Assembly (NCBI RefSeq): GCF_023757625.1
Contig: NZ_JALGBZ010000002.1
Coordinates: 620,001 to 684,000 of the forward strand
Length of the DNA: 64,000 bases
Source: Halomonas sp. S3-1-1
Lineage (GTDB): Bacteria > Pseudomonadota > Gammaproteobacteria > Pseudomonadales > Halomonadaceae
Reading direction: 5' to 3'
Part shown: positions 1 through 8,833 of the stretch, one piece after another
Layout of the letters: every line of letters begins with the position of its first letter
How positions within the stretch are numbered: the stretch's first letter is position 1
Translations under genes and position numbers: made by a program
The notes under the pieces: model-generated
What the model was told of the DNA's origin: nothing
Databases searched by the model: none
Seen by the model: only the letters and a program-made list of their open reading frames with translations

Positions 1-575
1 TCATCAAACATACCGGCGTGGATAGCCGCTTCATTCGCGCGCGCTTGAACGTTTGGCGCGAGCGCTTGGGCATTCGCTTTACCCGAATGGGGGAGATGTC
101 CATCGAGGAGCTGATGGCGCTAACCGGGCTCGATGAGCCACGCGCACTCACCGCGCGCCAGCGCGAAGGCAGCGAGCCGCTTATGTGGGAGGACAACGAT
201 ATCGCCCTCGACGCCTTTCGTTTAGCGCTGGAAAGCGACGGACTCACGTTGACCCAGGGCGGGCGGTTTTATCACGTGATGGGCGCGTCTTCTAACAAGG
301 GTAGCGCCGTGGAGTGGCTGATCAAGCGCTTTAGCGCCCTAAGAGGCAGCCGCCCGCTGACCTTGGGGCTGGGCGACGGCCCAAACGATATTGCAATGCT
401 CGAAGCGGTGGATCAGGCGGTGGTCATCAAGGGCCGCCACGATTTGGCGGTCGAGCCCCAAAGCGCCGCGCTTTATCGCACCGATGCTTTTGGGCCCGCC
501 GGTTGGGTTGAAGGCCTTGCGCACTGGTGGGGGGCCGAGAATGTGCGGCCAGGCGTTGAAACCGACACGCCCTGA
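1..575 (+). CDS. gpgP: Glucosyl/mannosyl-3-phosphoglycerate phosphatase (HAD family), 5' end missing
   Basis: The reading frame is open to the left edge, so only the C-terminal ~190 residues are present. Counting from the in-frame GTG at 18, a HAD motif III lysine lies in SNKGSAV (about residue 94) and motif IV is GDGPND (about 119-124). The overall pattern matches the mannosyl-3-phosphoglycerate phosphatase (MPGP/YedP) family. Members remove the phosphate from glucosyl- or mannosyl-3-phosphoglycerate to give the free osmolyte. Because the next gene 47 bp downstream is a glucosyl-3-phosphoglycerate synthase, I infer glucosyl-3-phosphoglycerate as the substrate. The N-terminal nucleophile DxD motif lies outside the window. 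Family confidence is high, sugar specificity moderate. Confidence 0.82.
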   Translation, partial: IKHTGVDSRFIRARLNVWRERLGIRFTRMGEMSIEELMALTGLDEPRALTARQREGSEPLMWEDNDIALDAFRLALESDGLTLTQGGRFYHVMGASSNKGSAVEWLIKRFSALRGSRPLTLGLGDGPNDIAMLEAVDQAVVIKGRHDLAVEPQSAALYRTDAFGPAGWVEGLAHWWGAENVRPGVETDTP

Positions 576-622
576 CCGAACGTGGACAAACGAACACCCA
601 GGCGCTACGCCAGAGAGGGCAT

Positions 623-1843
623 ATGAGCGATTTTCATCAAAACGGTTTGATCACGGATTTTCATAACCTGACCCGCCGCCCCGTCGAGGAGCTGGAGGCG
701 GATCTTTGCCGATTTGCCGAGCGCCGCCCCATGGGGCTGATTCTGCCGTCGCTGTTTTCCGAGCTCGAGGGCCCGGCGCTTTCGGCGATCATCGATGAGC
801 TCAAGGACGTCCCCTATTTGGGCGAAATCGTGATCGGCCTCGACCGTGCCGACCGTCAGCAGTTTCTCTTCGCTCGCGAGTTCTTTTCGCGCCTGCCGCA
901 GCATACCCGCATTCTCTGGAACGACGGCCCGCGCTTGACTGCGCTGCACGATGAGCTCGAAGCCCACGGCCTGGGGGCGGTGGAGCCGGGCAAGGGGCGC
1001 AACGTCTGGTACTGTTCGGGTTACCTGCTGGCCTCGAACCGCTCGAAAGTAATCGGTCTACACGACTGCGATATTTTGACCTACGACCGCGGGCTTTTGG
1101 CGCGCCTGATGTACCCGCTGGCCCATCCGCGCTTTAACTACAGCTTCTGCAAGGGCTACTACCCGCGTATCGCCGAGGGCAAGCTCAACGGGCGTGTCTC
1201 CAGGCTGATGGTAACGCCGCTTTTACGCGCGCTGAAAACCGTGTGCGGGCCGCTACCGTATCTGGATTACCTGGACAGCTTTCGCTACCCGCTTTCCGGC
1301 GAGTTCGCCATGCGTAGCGAAGTGCTCGAAGGGATTCGTATTCCGGCGGACTGGGGTCTTGAAATCGGCGTGCTGTCAGAGCTTCAGCGCAACTACTCGA
1401 TGCGCCAGATCTGCCAGGTCGATATCGCCGACACCTACGATCACAAGCACCAGCCGGTCAGCGAAGAGGACGCAAGCGGGGGGCTCAACCGCATGAGCCT
1501 CGACATCGCCAAGGCGCTTTATCGCAAGCTCGCCACCCAAGGCGTGAGTTTCAGCAGCGAGGATTTTCGCACGTTGAAGGCGACCTATTACCGCCTGGCG
1601 CTGGATTTGATCGAAGCCTACGACCACGACGCCACCATGAACGGGCTGAGTCTGGATCGCCATAGCGAAGAGCAGGCCGTCGAGCTTTTCGCCAGCAACC
1701 TGCTGGAAGCGGGCAACCTGTTTCTTGATAACCCGCGCGAGCGCCCCTTCATCCCCAGCTGGAACCGCGTGCAGGCCGCCATTCCCGACCTGCTCCCGCG
1801 CATGCGCGAGGCGGTGGAGCTGGATAATCAGGGCGATGTCTAG
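623..1843 (+). CDS. gpgS: Glucosyl-3-phosphoglycerate synthase (GT81-like)
   Basis: A 406-residue retaining glycosyltransferase expected to move glucose from an NDP-glucose to 3-phosphoglycerate, the committed step of glucosylglycerate synthesis in the cytoplasm. The metal/nucleotide-binding DxD motif is visible as HDCDI with aspartates at 148 and 150. The length of about 400 residues fits the family. The ATG at 623 follows a purine-rich AGAGAGG. It is downstream of and co-oriented with the phosphatase, forming a two-gene synthesis unit, and is followed by a strong terminator. The donor (GDP- or ADP/UDP-glucose) and choice of glucose over mannose cannot be read from sequence. The glucosyl call is supported by the GH13 glucoside phosphorylase encoded nearby at 6227-8035. 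Confidence 0.85.
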   Translation: MSDFHQNGLITDFHNLTRRPVEELEADLCRFAERRPMGLILPSLFSELEGPALSAIIDELKDVPYLGEIVIGLDRADRQQFLFAREFFSRLPQHTRILWNDGPRLTALHDELEAHGLGAVEPGKGRNVWYCSGYLLASNRSKVIGLHDCDILTYDRGLLARLMYPLAHPRFNYSFCKGYYPRIAEGKLNGRVSRLMVTPLLRALKTVCGPLPYLDYLDSFRYPLSGEFAMRSEVLEGIRIPADWGLEIGVLSELQRNYSMRQICQVDIADTYDHKHQPVSEEDASGGLNRMSLDIAKALYRKLATQGVSFSSEDFRTLKATYYRLALDLIEAYDHDATMNGLSLDRHSEEQAVELFASNLLEAGNLFLDNPRERPFIPSWNRVQAAIPDLLPRMREAVELDNQGDV

Positions 1844-1866
1844 TCACTCGCGCGGCGCAATAACAA

Positions 1867-1902
1867 AAGCGCCCGCGCCGTGAAACGGCGCGGGCGCTTT
1901 TT
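1867..1902. terminator. Bidirectional rho-independent terminator between gpgS and a chemoreceptor gene
   Basis: A GC-rich stem (GCGCCCGCGCCG pairing with CGGCGCGGGCGC) with a TGAAA loop is followed by a T-run on the plus strand and preceded by an A-run. It can therefore end both gpgS (plus) and the convergent chemoreceptor (minus). Confidence 0.9.
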
Positions 1903-1922
1903 CATCATGATACGGTGCGCGC

Positions 1923-3539
1923 CTAAAAGTCCTGCGAATGTGTCAAGCGGGGCGCGCCACCAACAGGAGACGATAGCACCGGTGTCGCGGTCGCCGTGGA
2001 CGGGATACGGAAGTTGGCGACCCGATCGCGCAAGCGCGTACTCAGCTCGGCGAGCGTCTGAGTGGCGTGGTTACTCTGCTGCACCAGACCGGCGTTTTGC
2101 TGGGTCATCTGGTCCATCTGGGTCACCGCCTCGTTGACCTGCTCGATTCCGCTGCTCTGTTCACGCGTGGCCGCGGAGATCTCCTCCACTAGCGTGCTGA
2201 GCTGCGCGATATCGTCGACAACGCTATTGATGATATCGCCGGTGCTGCGTACCTGAGTGCTGCCTTCTGCAACCTTCACGCCGGAGGTCTCGATCAATTT
2301 CTTGATCTCCTGGGCCGCCGCGGCGGAGCGGCTGGCCAGTTGACGCACCTCGTTGGCCACCACGGCAAAGCCGCGGCCCTGCTCGCCGGCGCGCGCTGCC
2401 TCGACCGAGGCGTTGAGCGCCAGGATATTGGTTTGAAAGGCGATACCGTCGATGGTGTTAACGATACTGCTCATCTGTGCGGCACTTTCGTGGATGCTGC
2501 TCATGGTGCTGACCACGGTGGTCATGGCGTCACTACCGCGTCGCGCGTTATCGGCGGTGGACGAGGCCAACTGGCGGGCATGATCGGCGTGCTCGGCGTT
2601 TTGTTTAACCGTGGCCGTTAGCTCCTCCATGCTCGAGGCGGTTTCGGCCAGCGAAGCCGCCTGCTGTTCGGTACGCGTCGAGAGCTCCTCGTTGACACCA
2701 ACGATCTCCTCGACGCCACTGTTCACCTGATCGGCGCTATGGTGAATGCCGCCGATCGTCTCGGCAAGATTCGTGCGCATGCGGTCGATGTTGTACAGAA
2801 GGCTTGCCTGGTCGGCCCGGCCCAGTGTCGTTTCCCGAGTGAGATCGCCCTGGGCGATGTGGCTGACTACTCCGGCGGCGTAGCGGGGGTCTCCACCCAA
2901 ACGACGGCCGACGTCGCGAATGACCCAGCCCATCAGCAGCGTGACGGGGATGCCGATGATCAGAAGCGCCACGAGCGAGCGAATCAAACTCGAAATGAAG
3001 GTCGCGTTAATGTCGTCGACATATACCCCGGCGCCGTAAGCCCAGCCCCAGTCGGCCAAATAACCGAAATAGCTGATCTTGGGAAACTGCTTGTCGCCGG
3101 CATCAATGCGACGTGAGTAGTAATCGACGTAACCACCGCCACCCTTGGCGGCTTCGAGCAGGGCGCTATAAAGGTGCATGCCTTTACTATCCTGAAAGCT
3201 GCTCATGTCATCGCCTCGCTCGCGTCGCGGGTGATAGACGATATCGAGCTGATCGTCGAAGGCGAAAATATACTCGCCGTCACCAAATTGAGCGTTGGCA
3301 ATGCTCTCGATGGCGCGCTGCTGGGCTTGCTCAAGCGTAAGCTCTCCGCTGCGAGCGCGCGCCTGAAGCGATTCCAGCTGGGTGCCCAGGCTCTCCACCA
3401 CCTGCTTGATACTGTTGCGCCGCTCCTGCTCGATGGTTTGACGGGTTTCCAGGCCCAGCCAGCCTACCAGGATCAACATGGCCAGGCATATCACCGCAAG
3501 AATGCCCCAAAGGCGTTGGTTCGTCGTTAGTCGTGTCAT
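1923..3539 (-). CDS. Methyl-accepting chemotaxis protein with single Cache sensor
   Basis: A 538-residue transmembrane chemoreceptor. A first membrane segment lies at about residues 8-30, then a periplasmic region of about 150 residues with single-Cache features ([10 protein letters not shown], then [14 protein letters not shown]). A second membrane segment follows near 190-210, then HAMP and a long MA signalling domain with the conserved hairpin tip ([20 protein letters not shown]). Proteins of this type bind small organic ligands outside the cell and control the CheA kinase. The ATG at 3539 starts MTRLTTNQ directly before TM1; the frame extends further upstream but without membrane-protein logic. 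It is followed downstream by a sister receptor of the same architecture (3691-5286) on the same strand. The ligand is unknown. Confidence 0.93.
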   Translation of the reverse strand: MTRLTTNQRLWGILAVICLAMLILVGWLGLETRQTIEQERRNSIKQVVESLGTQLESLQARARSGELTLEQAQQRAIESIANAQFGDGEYIFAFDDQLDIVYHPRRERGDDMSSFQDSKGMHLYSALLEAAKGGGGYVDYYSRRIDAGDKQFPKISYFGYLADWGWAYGAGVYVDDINATFISSLIRSLVALLIIGIPVTLLMGWVIRDVGRRLGGDPRYAAGVVSHIAQGDLTRETTLGRADQASLLYNIDRMRTNLAETIGGIHHSADQVNSGVEEIVGVNEELSTRTEQQAASLAETASSMEELTATVKQNAEHADHARQLASSTADNARRGSDAMTTVVSTMSSIHESAAQMSSIVNTIDGIAFQTNILALNASVEAARAGEQGRGFAVVANEVRQLASRSAAAAQEIKKLIETSGVKVAEGSTQVRSTGDIINSVVDDIAQLSTLVEEISAATREQSSGIEQVNEAVTQMDQMTQQNAGLVQQSNHATQTLAELSTRLRDRVANFRIPSTATATPVLSSPVGGAPRLTHSQDF

Positions 3540-3613
3540 GATCTTACCGGTGTGGCCTCGTAGAAGTAGGGAAACGCGGTTGTTTATATCGGCTGGATTG
3601 AAGAGCGCATTAA

Positions 3614-3642
3614 TAAAAAAACCGCTCGTAGACAAGCGGTTC
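3614..3642 (-). terminator. Rho-independent terminator after the second chemoreceptor gene
   Basis: On the minus strand AACCGCT and AGCGGTT form a stem around an 8-nt loop, followed by a run of T. It lies between the 3' end of the 3691-5286 receptor gene and the start of the next receptor, so the two are probably separate transcripts. Confidence 0.75.
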
Positions 3643-3690
3643 AACAGGATTCGTTTGAGTCGTATCAGGCTTTTAAAGCGCTATCGCTAT

Positions 3691-5286
3691 TTAGAAGGAA
3701 GGGGCAGGGGCGTCGCCGGATGGCTCGGGCAGTTGGGCCGCGGTAGTAGGAGCAATGCGGAAGTTAGCGACCGCCTCTCGCAGCTGATGGCTGAGCTCAG
3801 AAAGCTTTTGAGCGGTGTGATTGCTTTGTTGGACCAGTCCGGCGTTTTGCTGGGTCATCTGATCCATTTGGGTTACAGCGTCGTTAACCTGCTCGATTCC
3901 GCTACTCTGCTCGATGGTGGCGGCGGCAATTTCCTTGACGAGCGTGCTGAGCTCGCGAATGTCGCCGACCACGCTATCGATGACTTCGCCGGTAGTGCGC
4001 ACCTGCTGGCTACCGTTGGAGACTTTCGCGCCTGAGTCCTCGATTAGCTGTTTGATCTCCTGGGCCGCCGCGGCGGAGCGGCTGGCCAATTGGCGTACTT
4101 CGCTTGCGACCACGGCAAAGCCGCGGCCCTGCTCGCCAGCGCGCGCCGCCTCGACGGAGGCGTTAAGCGCCAGAATATTGGTCTGAAAGGCGATGGTGTC
4201 GATGGTATTGACGATGCTGCTCATCTGGCTCGAGCTTTCGCTGATGGCCTCCATCGTGCTCACCACACTCAGCATGGCGCTGCTGCCGCGCTGGGCGTTT
4301 TCCGCGGTCGAGGAGGCGAGCTTGCGCGCGTGATCGGCGTGCTCGGCGTTTTGTTTCACCGTGGCGGTCAGCTCCTCCATGCTGGAGGCGGTTTCGGCAA
4401 GTGAGGCCGCTTGTTGCTCGGTGCGCGTGGAGAGCTCTTCGTTGACGCCGGCGATCTGCACGACGCTGCCGTTGACCTCATCGGCGCCCTGATGAATCTC
4501 GCCGATGGTGTTGGCCAGGCTTTCTCGCATACGGTTGATGTCGAACAACAGGCTCTGCTGATCCCTACGGGTGAGCCGTGTGCTGACGGTCAAGTCACCA
4601 TCGGCGATGTGGCGCACGACGTCGGCGGCGTAGCGCGGATCTCCGCCCAGGCGTTTGGCAATATCGCGAATCACCCAGCCCATAAGCAGCGTCATGGGCA
4701 GCCCCAGTAGCAGCAGTGCCAGCGCGGCCTTGATCAGGCTATCGATAAACGCCGCGTTGATGTCATCGATATAGACACCGGTGGCGATGCCCCAGCCCCA
4801 TTCGGGTACGTAGGCTACGTAGCTCATCTTGGGAATCTGCTCGTCTTCACCGAGGCGGGTAGTGGCGTAGTAAACGTGCCCGCCGCCGTTCTGGGCGGCC
4901 TCGAGCAGATCCGCGTAGAGCCGCACGCCGTTGGCGTCTTCGTAGCCGCTCATATCGGTGCCGCTGTCCCGCGTCGGATGTGAAATGACGCGAAGCTGAT
5001 CGTCGAAGGCGAACAGGTATTCGCCGTCGTTGTAACGGAGACTCGAGATGAGTTCGACGGCGCGTCGCTGCGCCTCCTGCTGATCGAATTCGCCCTGGCT
5101 TGCCCTCGCCTGTAGCGCTTGTACCTGGCTTTGGACGCCGGTCACGATATATCGGATGCTGGCCTGGCGTTCGTCGGTGAGCGTCTGGCGGTTATCCCAG
5201 GCCAGCCACCCCACGAGCAGCAGCATCGATACCCAAATCACCGCCAGCGTGCCCCAAAGCTTTTGTGTCGTTGTTAAACGCTTCAT
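3691..5286 (-). CDS. Methyl-accepting chemotaxis protein with single Cache sensor (paralogue)
   Basis: A 531-residue receptor with the same order as its downstream neighbour: TM1, periplasmic single Cache ([10 protein letters not shown] ... [14 protein letters not shown]), TM2, HAMP and an MA signalling domain. The start [10 protein letters not shown] at 5286 has an AAGGA ribosome site 7-8 bases upstream, better than the in-frame upstream ATG. The cytoplasmic halves of the two receptors are almost identical over long stretches, while the sensor halves have diverged, as expected for a tandem duplication followed by ligand divergence. No chemotaxis pathway genes (cheA, cheW, cheR, cheB) are in the window. 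The ligand is unknown. Confidence 0.93.
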   Translation of the reverse strand: MKRLTTTQKLWGTLAVIWVSMLLLVGWLAWDNRQTLTDERQASIRYIVTGVQSQVQALQARASQGEFDQQEAQRRAVELISSLRYNDGEYLFAFDDQLRVISHPTRDSGTDMSGYEDANGVRLYADLLEAAQNGGGHVYYATTRLGEDEQIPKMSYVAYVPEWGWGIATGVYIDDINAAFIDSLIKAALALLLLGLPMTLLMGWVIRDIAKRLGGDPRYAADVVRHIADGDLTVSTRLTRRDQQSLLFDINRMRESLANTIGEIHQGADEVNGSVVQIAGVNEELSTRTEQQAASLAETASSMEELTATVKQNAEHADHARKLASSTAENAQRGSSAMLSVVSTMEAISESSSQMSSIVNTIDTIAFQTNILALNASVEAARAGEQGRGFAVVASEVRQLASRSAAAAQEIKQLIEDSGAKVSNGSQQVRTTGEVIDSVVGDIRELSTLVKEIAAATIEQSSGIEQVNDAVTQMDQMTQQNAGLVQQSNHTAQKLSELSHQLREAVANFRIAPTTAAQLPEPSGDAPAPSF

Positions 5287-5408
5287 GGAAGATCCTTTTA
5301 TTGTTGATGTGTCTTTTATCGACCTCCTTGAGGGGCGCATTAGAAGCGAGAGGGCACTCTTTAGTCGTAGAGGAATCGGCTTTGGGGCGCCTGAAAGAGC
5401 ATCGCGGC

Positions 5409-6182
5409 TTAGGGCGCCTCACCGCCCATCAGCTCGATCAGGCGCTGCTCGCTCGGCAAGCCTTCGATACGGTCCAGGCGCGTGTGGCCGTCCTCGGTTT
5501 CGCGCTGAAAGGCGGTGGTGGGAGTGGCGATCAGGCCTAACCCTTCGAAGAGCTGGTTGTTGGCGTAGACCTGCTCCTCGATCTCGATGTCTTGGGCGCT
5601 GGGTTCTAGCGGTTCGCCTTCGCTGTGGGCCGTCAGTGCGGCGGAGGGGTCGTCGGCGGCCAGAATCGTCGCGGCGAGCGCCGGGCTCGTGGGCGCCAGA
5701 ATGCCAACCATAATATGGCGAATTTGCACCTGGCCGGCCTCGACCCAGGGGCGCGTTTGGCGCCAAAGCCGCTTGCAGTAGGTGCAGTTGGCGTCGGTAA
5801 ACATGTAGAGCGTGCGCGGGGCGTCGACATCGCCGTCCTGAATCCAATGGCTCTGCTCCAGGCGCTGCCAGGTCTGCGCCTCCAGCGGCACCCGCACCGC
5901 GGCCTCGAGCTGCGCCTCGGTCAGGTTCTCGCCGTTTTGATCGAAAAGCGTGCCGATCACGGCGTGCTCGCCGTCCGGCGTCAGGTAGACGATCATCTCC
6001 TGGCCTTGGCGGCTCGCGCCAAAGCCCGTTAGCCCGCCGGGCGCATCGATGCGCTCGTGAATGGCGATGCCTTGAGCCTTGAGCGCCTCGATGGGCGCGG
6101 GCAGCGGCGAGGCGCCGGCGGGCGCTGCGAGAACGGCAAGTGTTAGCGCGGCTAATGAGACGGTCTTGCAGAAAGTCGCCAT
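5409..6182 (-). CDS. dsbG: DsbG-like periplasmic thiol:disulfide interchange protein
   Basis: A 257-residue secreted thioredoxin-fold protein. It begins with a signal peptide (about residues 1-24, ending near PAGA). An N-terminal dimerisation-like region and a thioredoxin domain follow, with the redox motif C133-T-Y-C136 and a cis-proline loop (ATPTT). Members of the DsbC/DsbG family isomerise disulfides or protect single cysteines from oxidation in the periplasm. The start MATFCK at 6182 is chosen because it begins a proper signal peptide; the open frame runs further upstream. It lies 44 bp downstream of the GH13 phosphorylase on the same strand and may be co-transcribed, although no functional link is obvious. 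DsbC is the main alternative name. Confidence 0.82.
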   Translation of the reverse strand: MATFCKTVSLAALTLAVLAAPAGASPLPAPIEALKAQGIAIHERIDAPGGLTGFGASRQGQEMIVYLTPDGEHAVIGTLFDQNGENLTEAQLEAAVRVPLEAQTWQRLEQSHWIQDGDVDAPRTLYMFTDANCTYCKRLWRQTRPWVEAGQVQIRHIMVGILAPTSPALAATILAADDPSAALTAHSEGEPLEPSAQDIEIEEQVYANNQLFEGLGLIATPTTAFQRETEDGHTRLDRIEGLPSEQRLIELMGGEAP

Positions 6183-6226
6183 GGTGAGTCTCTTGTCTGA
6201 GTGGAAAAGCGGAAGGATTGGCGGCC

Positions 6227-8035
6227 TTATTCGCCCTCGCTCACTAGCCAACGAACGGCGTAGGGCGGCAGGGCGTTTTCCGGCGTCCAGGGCGTGGCAT
6301 CAATCAGTAAACGCCAGCGGTGCGCGGCGAGCGCCTTCGTTAGCTCCGCGCCGGCCTCGCAAAGCGGGGCGGGCCGGTCGGTCACGTTGAACAGCGCCAG
6401 CAGCGTGCGGCCATCCTCGAGCGGGCCGCGCGTGATCGCCAGCAGGTTGTCAGAGGTGGCCAGTACCTGCTGGGCCGCCGCCGGGTGAAAGCAGGGCTCG
6501 GCGCGGCGCTGGCGCAAAAAGTCACGTAACGCGAAGAATATATCATGGGTCGGCGTGGTCGGGCTTTCGAGCAGCAGGTCGAGCTCGTCGAGCGCCCAGC
6601 GGTGGCGGTTGATCGAGCGTAGTCGCCCGCTGCGCTCGACGCCTTCGTGATCGTTGAGCGAGCCGGTCAGCGTATGGATATAGAGCGCGGGAATGCCTTT
6701 GAGCGTGAGCATGATCGCTTGGCTGCAAAGAAAGCGAGCGATCTGCCAGGGGTCCGGCCCGCGGCGGGTGCCGCGCATCGCCTCGAACCAGGTGATGTTG
6801 ATTTCATAAGCGGTGTCGGTGCCGTCCGGGTTGCTGCGCATGCTGACGAAGCCGCCGAAGCGGTGCATTAGCTCCAATAGCGCATCGCGCTCGTGATCCG
6901 GCAGTAGGCCTTCCAGCGGGCGCACGCCGATGCCGTCGTGGCTGGCGGTGAAGTTCAGGTAGGTGCAGTTATCGGGCAGCGGCGGCAGACTCGCAAGCCA
7001 GGCCTGCAGGGTCGCGGTTTCGCCGCGGGTCAGAGTGTGAAGCAGCAGCGGCGGCAGGGCGAACTGGTAGACCATGTGCGCCTCGTCTGCGGCGCTTGCG
7101 CGCTCCGGGGCATTGGGCGCCAGCCGGTCGAGGCCGAAGTAGCTGATGTTCTCAGCGTGGGGCACGTTGGTTTCGGTAATGAGCAGCGTTCCCGGAGAGA
7201 TTTCGTCGACGATCGCGCGCAAAAGCCGCACTACGGTATGGGTTTCGGGCAGGTGAATACAGTTCGTGCCCAAGCGCTTCCACAAAAAGGCCACCGCGTC
7301 GAGGCGGATAATGCGGATACCTTGCAGCAGGTAGAACAGTAGAATGCCGACGAATTCAAGCAGTACGTCCGGGTTCTCGAAGTTCAGATCGATCTGATCG
7401 TCGGAAAACGTGGCCCACAGGTGGCGCGTGCCCCGGCGGGTGGCCACCGGTACCAGCAGCGGGCTGCTGCGCGGACGGGTGACCTGGGAGACATCGGTAT
7501 CCGGGTCGACCTCTATAAAGAAATCGCGCCCAGGAAGGCTGCCGGTCAGATAGTCGACGAACCAGAGCGACTCGCGGGAAACGTGGTTGAGCACCAGATC
7601 ACCCATCAGGTCGAAGTGGCTGGCAAGCTCGCGAATGTGCGACCAGTCGCCAAGCGACGGATTGACCTCACGATAATGGATGACCGAAAAGCCGTCGTCG
7701 CTGCTCCAGGGGAAGAACGGCAGCACGTGTACGCCGCTGATGCAGTCGCCTAGTCGCGCGCGCAGAAAGTCGCTCAGCACGGTCAGCGGCGCCGTATCGC
7801 CCTGAACGATCGAGTCGCCGTAGCTGATCACCCACTGATCCTTTTCGCTCCAAAGTGGTGCGCCAGCGGGTGTGCTGGCCACGCAAGCGACCGGCGTGCC
7901 GTCCTGGCTTTCGCCGCGCCCACGCGCGCTTTGATAATATTCCAGGTGCTGTTTGACCCGCCGCGTGACCTCGCCGGCGCGGTGGCCGTAAAGGTGGGTC
8001 AGGTAGCGGTGAAGTGTCTGTTCGAAAAGCGTCAT
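6227..8035 (-). CDS. ggaP: GH13_18 glucoside phosphorylase, probable glucosylglycerate phosphorylase
   Basis: A 602-residue sucrose-phosphorylase-like GH13 enzyme. The catalytic triad can be placed: nucleophile D246 in IRIIRLDAVAF, acid/base E288 in LLITETN, and a third acidic residue in FTASHDGIG. Subfamily GH13_18 holds sucrose phosphorylases, glucosylglycerol phosphorylases and glucosylglycerate phosphorylases (E. coli YcjM, Meiothermus silvanus GGaP). The last use phosphate to split glucosylglycerate into glucose-1-phosphate and glycerate. Synthesis genes for glucosylglycerate 4.4 kb away favour that specificity; this is inference from context. The ATG at 8035 has a strong AAGGAGG site; an upstream GTG frame at 8062 lacks one. 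Sucrose phosphorylase or glucosylglycerol phosphorylase remain possible. Confidence 0.8.
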   Translation of the reverse strand: MTLFEQTLHRYLTHLYGHRAGEVTRRVKQHLEYYQSARGRGESQDGTPVACVASTPAGAPLWSEKDQWVISYGDSIVQGDTAPLTVLSDFLRARLGDCISGVHVLPFFPWSSDDGFSVIHYREVNPSLGDWSHIRELASHFDLMGDLVLNHVSRESLWFVDYLTGSLPGRDFFIEVDPDTDVSQVTRPRSSPLLVPVATRRGTRHLWATFSDDQIDLNFENPDVLLEFVGILLFYLLQGIRIIRLDAVAFLWKRLGTNCIHLPETHTVVRLLRAIVDEISPGTLLITETNVPHAENISYFGLDRLAPNAPERASAADEAHMVYQFALPPLLLHTLTRGETATLQAWLASLPPLPDNCTYLNFTASHDGIGVRPLEGLLPDHERDALLELMHRFGGFVSMRSNPDGTDTAYEINITWFEAMRGTRRGPDPWQIARFLCSQAIMLTLKGIPALYIHTLTGSLNDHEGVERSGRLRSINRHRWALDELDLLLESPTTPTHDIFFALRDFLRQRRAEPCFHPAAAQQVLATSDNLLAITRGPLEDGRTLLALFNVTDRPAPLCEAGAELTKALAAHRWRLLIDATPWTPENALPPYAVRWLVSEGE

Positions 8036-8140
8036 GGCGCCTCCTTCCGGGTAAACTGTCACAAACGCTGCAGCTTGTGTGCCAAATCGTTACAATGCTA
8101 GGTTATGCCCGCACCCGTTAGCGCGGCTTTACGGCGCCCC

Positions 8141-8180
8141 TGATTAAAAAAGCGCGTCATGCAGCGCGCTTTTTTAATCA
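8141..8180. terminator. Perfect 16-bp-arm hairpin in the ggaP-nrdR intergenic region
   Basis: Arms TGATTAAAAAAGCGCG and CGCGCTTTTTTAATCA are exact reverse complements around an 8-nt loop. The GCGCG core flanked by A6/T6 looks like a bidirectional terminator. It sits inside the 306-bp gap (8036-8341) between two divergently transcribed genes, where no terminator is needed for either. The rest of the gap holds a TACAAT hexamer at 8091-8096 without a convincing -35 and the 18-nt tandem repeat described separately. I see no coding gene in it. Confidence 0.7.
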
Positions 8181-8233
8181 TGTGTCGGTCGATGTAGCGG
8201 TTTTGATGCGTTTTTTGATAGCTGCGTTGTTAC

Positions 8234-8335
8234 TGTTTTAACTATGGCGACGGCTTTAACCATTGCCATGGCTTTAACCATAGCCACTGCTTTAACCATA
8301 GCTGCTGCTTCGACCGCTGCTTCAACCATAGGTGA
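8234..8335. repeat. Tandem 18-nt repeat (six units) just upstream of nrdR
   Basis: Successive units start at 8234, 8252, 8270, 8288, 8306 and 8318. The core is GCTTTAACCATAGCCAC; the fifth unit is shortened to 12 nt and the first and last have several changes. The array ends 6 bp before the nrdR start codon, so it would form the 5' untranslated region or promoter spacer of nrdR. In one frame (from ATG 8244) it would read as Ala/Thr/Leu/Ile-rich hexapeptide repeats. I do not count that as a gene. Confidence 0.85.
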
Positions 8336-8341
8336 ACGGCC

Positions 8342-8833
8342 ATGCATTGCCCTTTTTGTGGTGCTCACGATACGCGGGTGTCCGATTCGCGCCTGGTGGC
8401 CGACGGTGATCAGGTGCGCCGGCGGCGTCAGTGCGCCAGCTGCCAGGAGCGCTTTACGACCTACGAAACCGCCGAGCTGATCATGCCGCGGGTGGTGAAA
8501 TCCGACGGCTCGCGGGAAAGCTTCGACGAAGTCAAGCTGCGCGCCGGTATGCTGCGCGCCCTTGAGAAACGCCCGGTCAGCGCCGAGGCGATCGAAGCGG
8601 CGGTCGAGCGTATTCGCCAGCAGCTGCGCGCCCGGGGCGATCGCGAAGTCAACGCCCGCGATATTGGCGAGGCGGTCATGAACGCGCTCAGCGGGCTCGA
8701 CCAGGTGGCCTATATTCGTTTCGCCTCGGTCTATCGCAAGTTTCAGGATCTCGACGAGTTTCGCGCCGAGATCGATCGCTTGGCGCCTCAGGGCGCCAAG
8801 GGCGAATCCGGCAAGCCCCGCGAGGAGAGCTGA
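8342..8833 (+). CDS. nrdR: Transcriptional repressor NrdR
   Basis: A 163-residue regulator that binds ATP/dATP and represses ribonucleotide reductase genes. It has an N-terminal zinc ribbon with C3, C6, C31 and C34 (HCPFC ... CASC), followed by an ATP-cone domain (from about residue 46, starting [13 protein letters not shown]). The length is normal. It overlaps ribD by one base (TGATG), the conserved nrdR-ribD arrangement, so the two are translationally coupled. No nrd operon is in the window, and I saw no NrdR-box pair upstream. Confidence 0.96.
   Translation: MHCPFCGAHDTRVSDSRLVADGDQVRRRRQCASCQERFTTYETAELIMPRVVKSDGSRESFDEVKLRAGMLRALEKRPVSAEAIEAAVERIRQQLRARGDREVNARDIGEAVMNALSGLDQVAYIRFASVYRKFQDLDEFRAEIDRLAPQGAKGESGKPREES

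Noticed and set aside
8244-8480. Open frame with Ala/Thr/Leu/Ile hexapeptide repeats over the 18-nt array, overlapping nrdR
   Set aside because: It has no ribosome site, it is a by-product of the repeat, and most of it lies out of frame inside nrdR.
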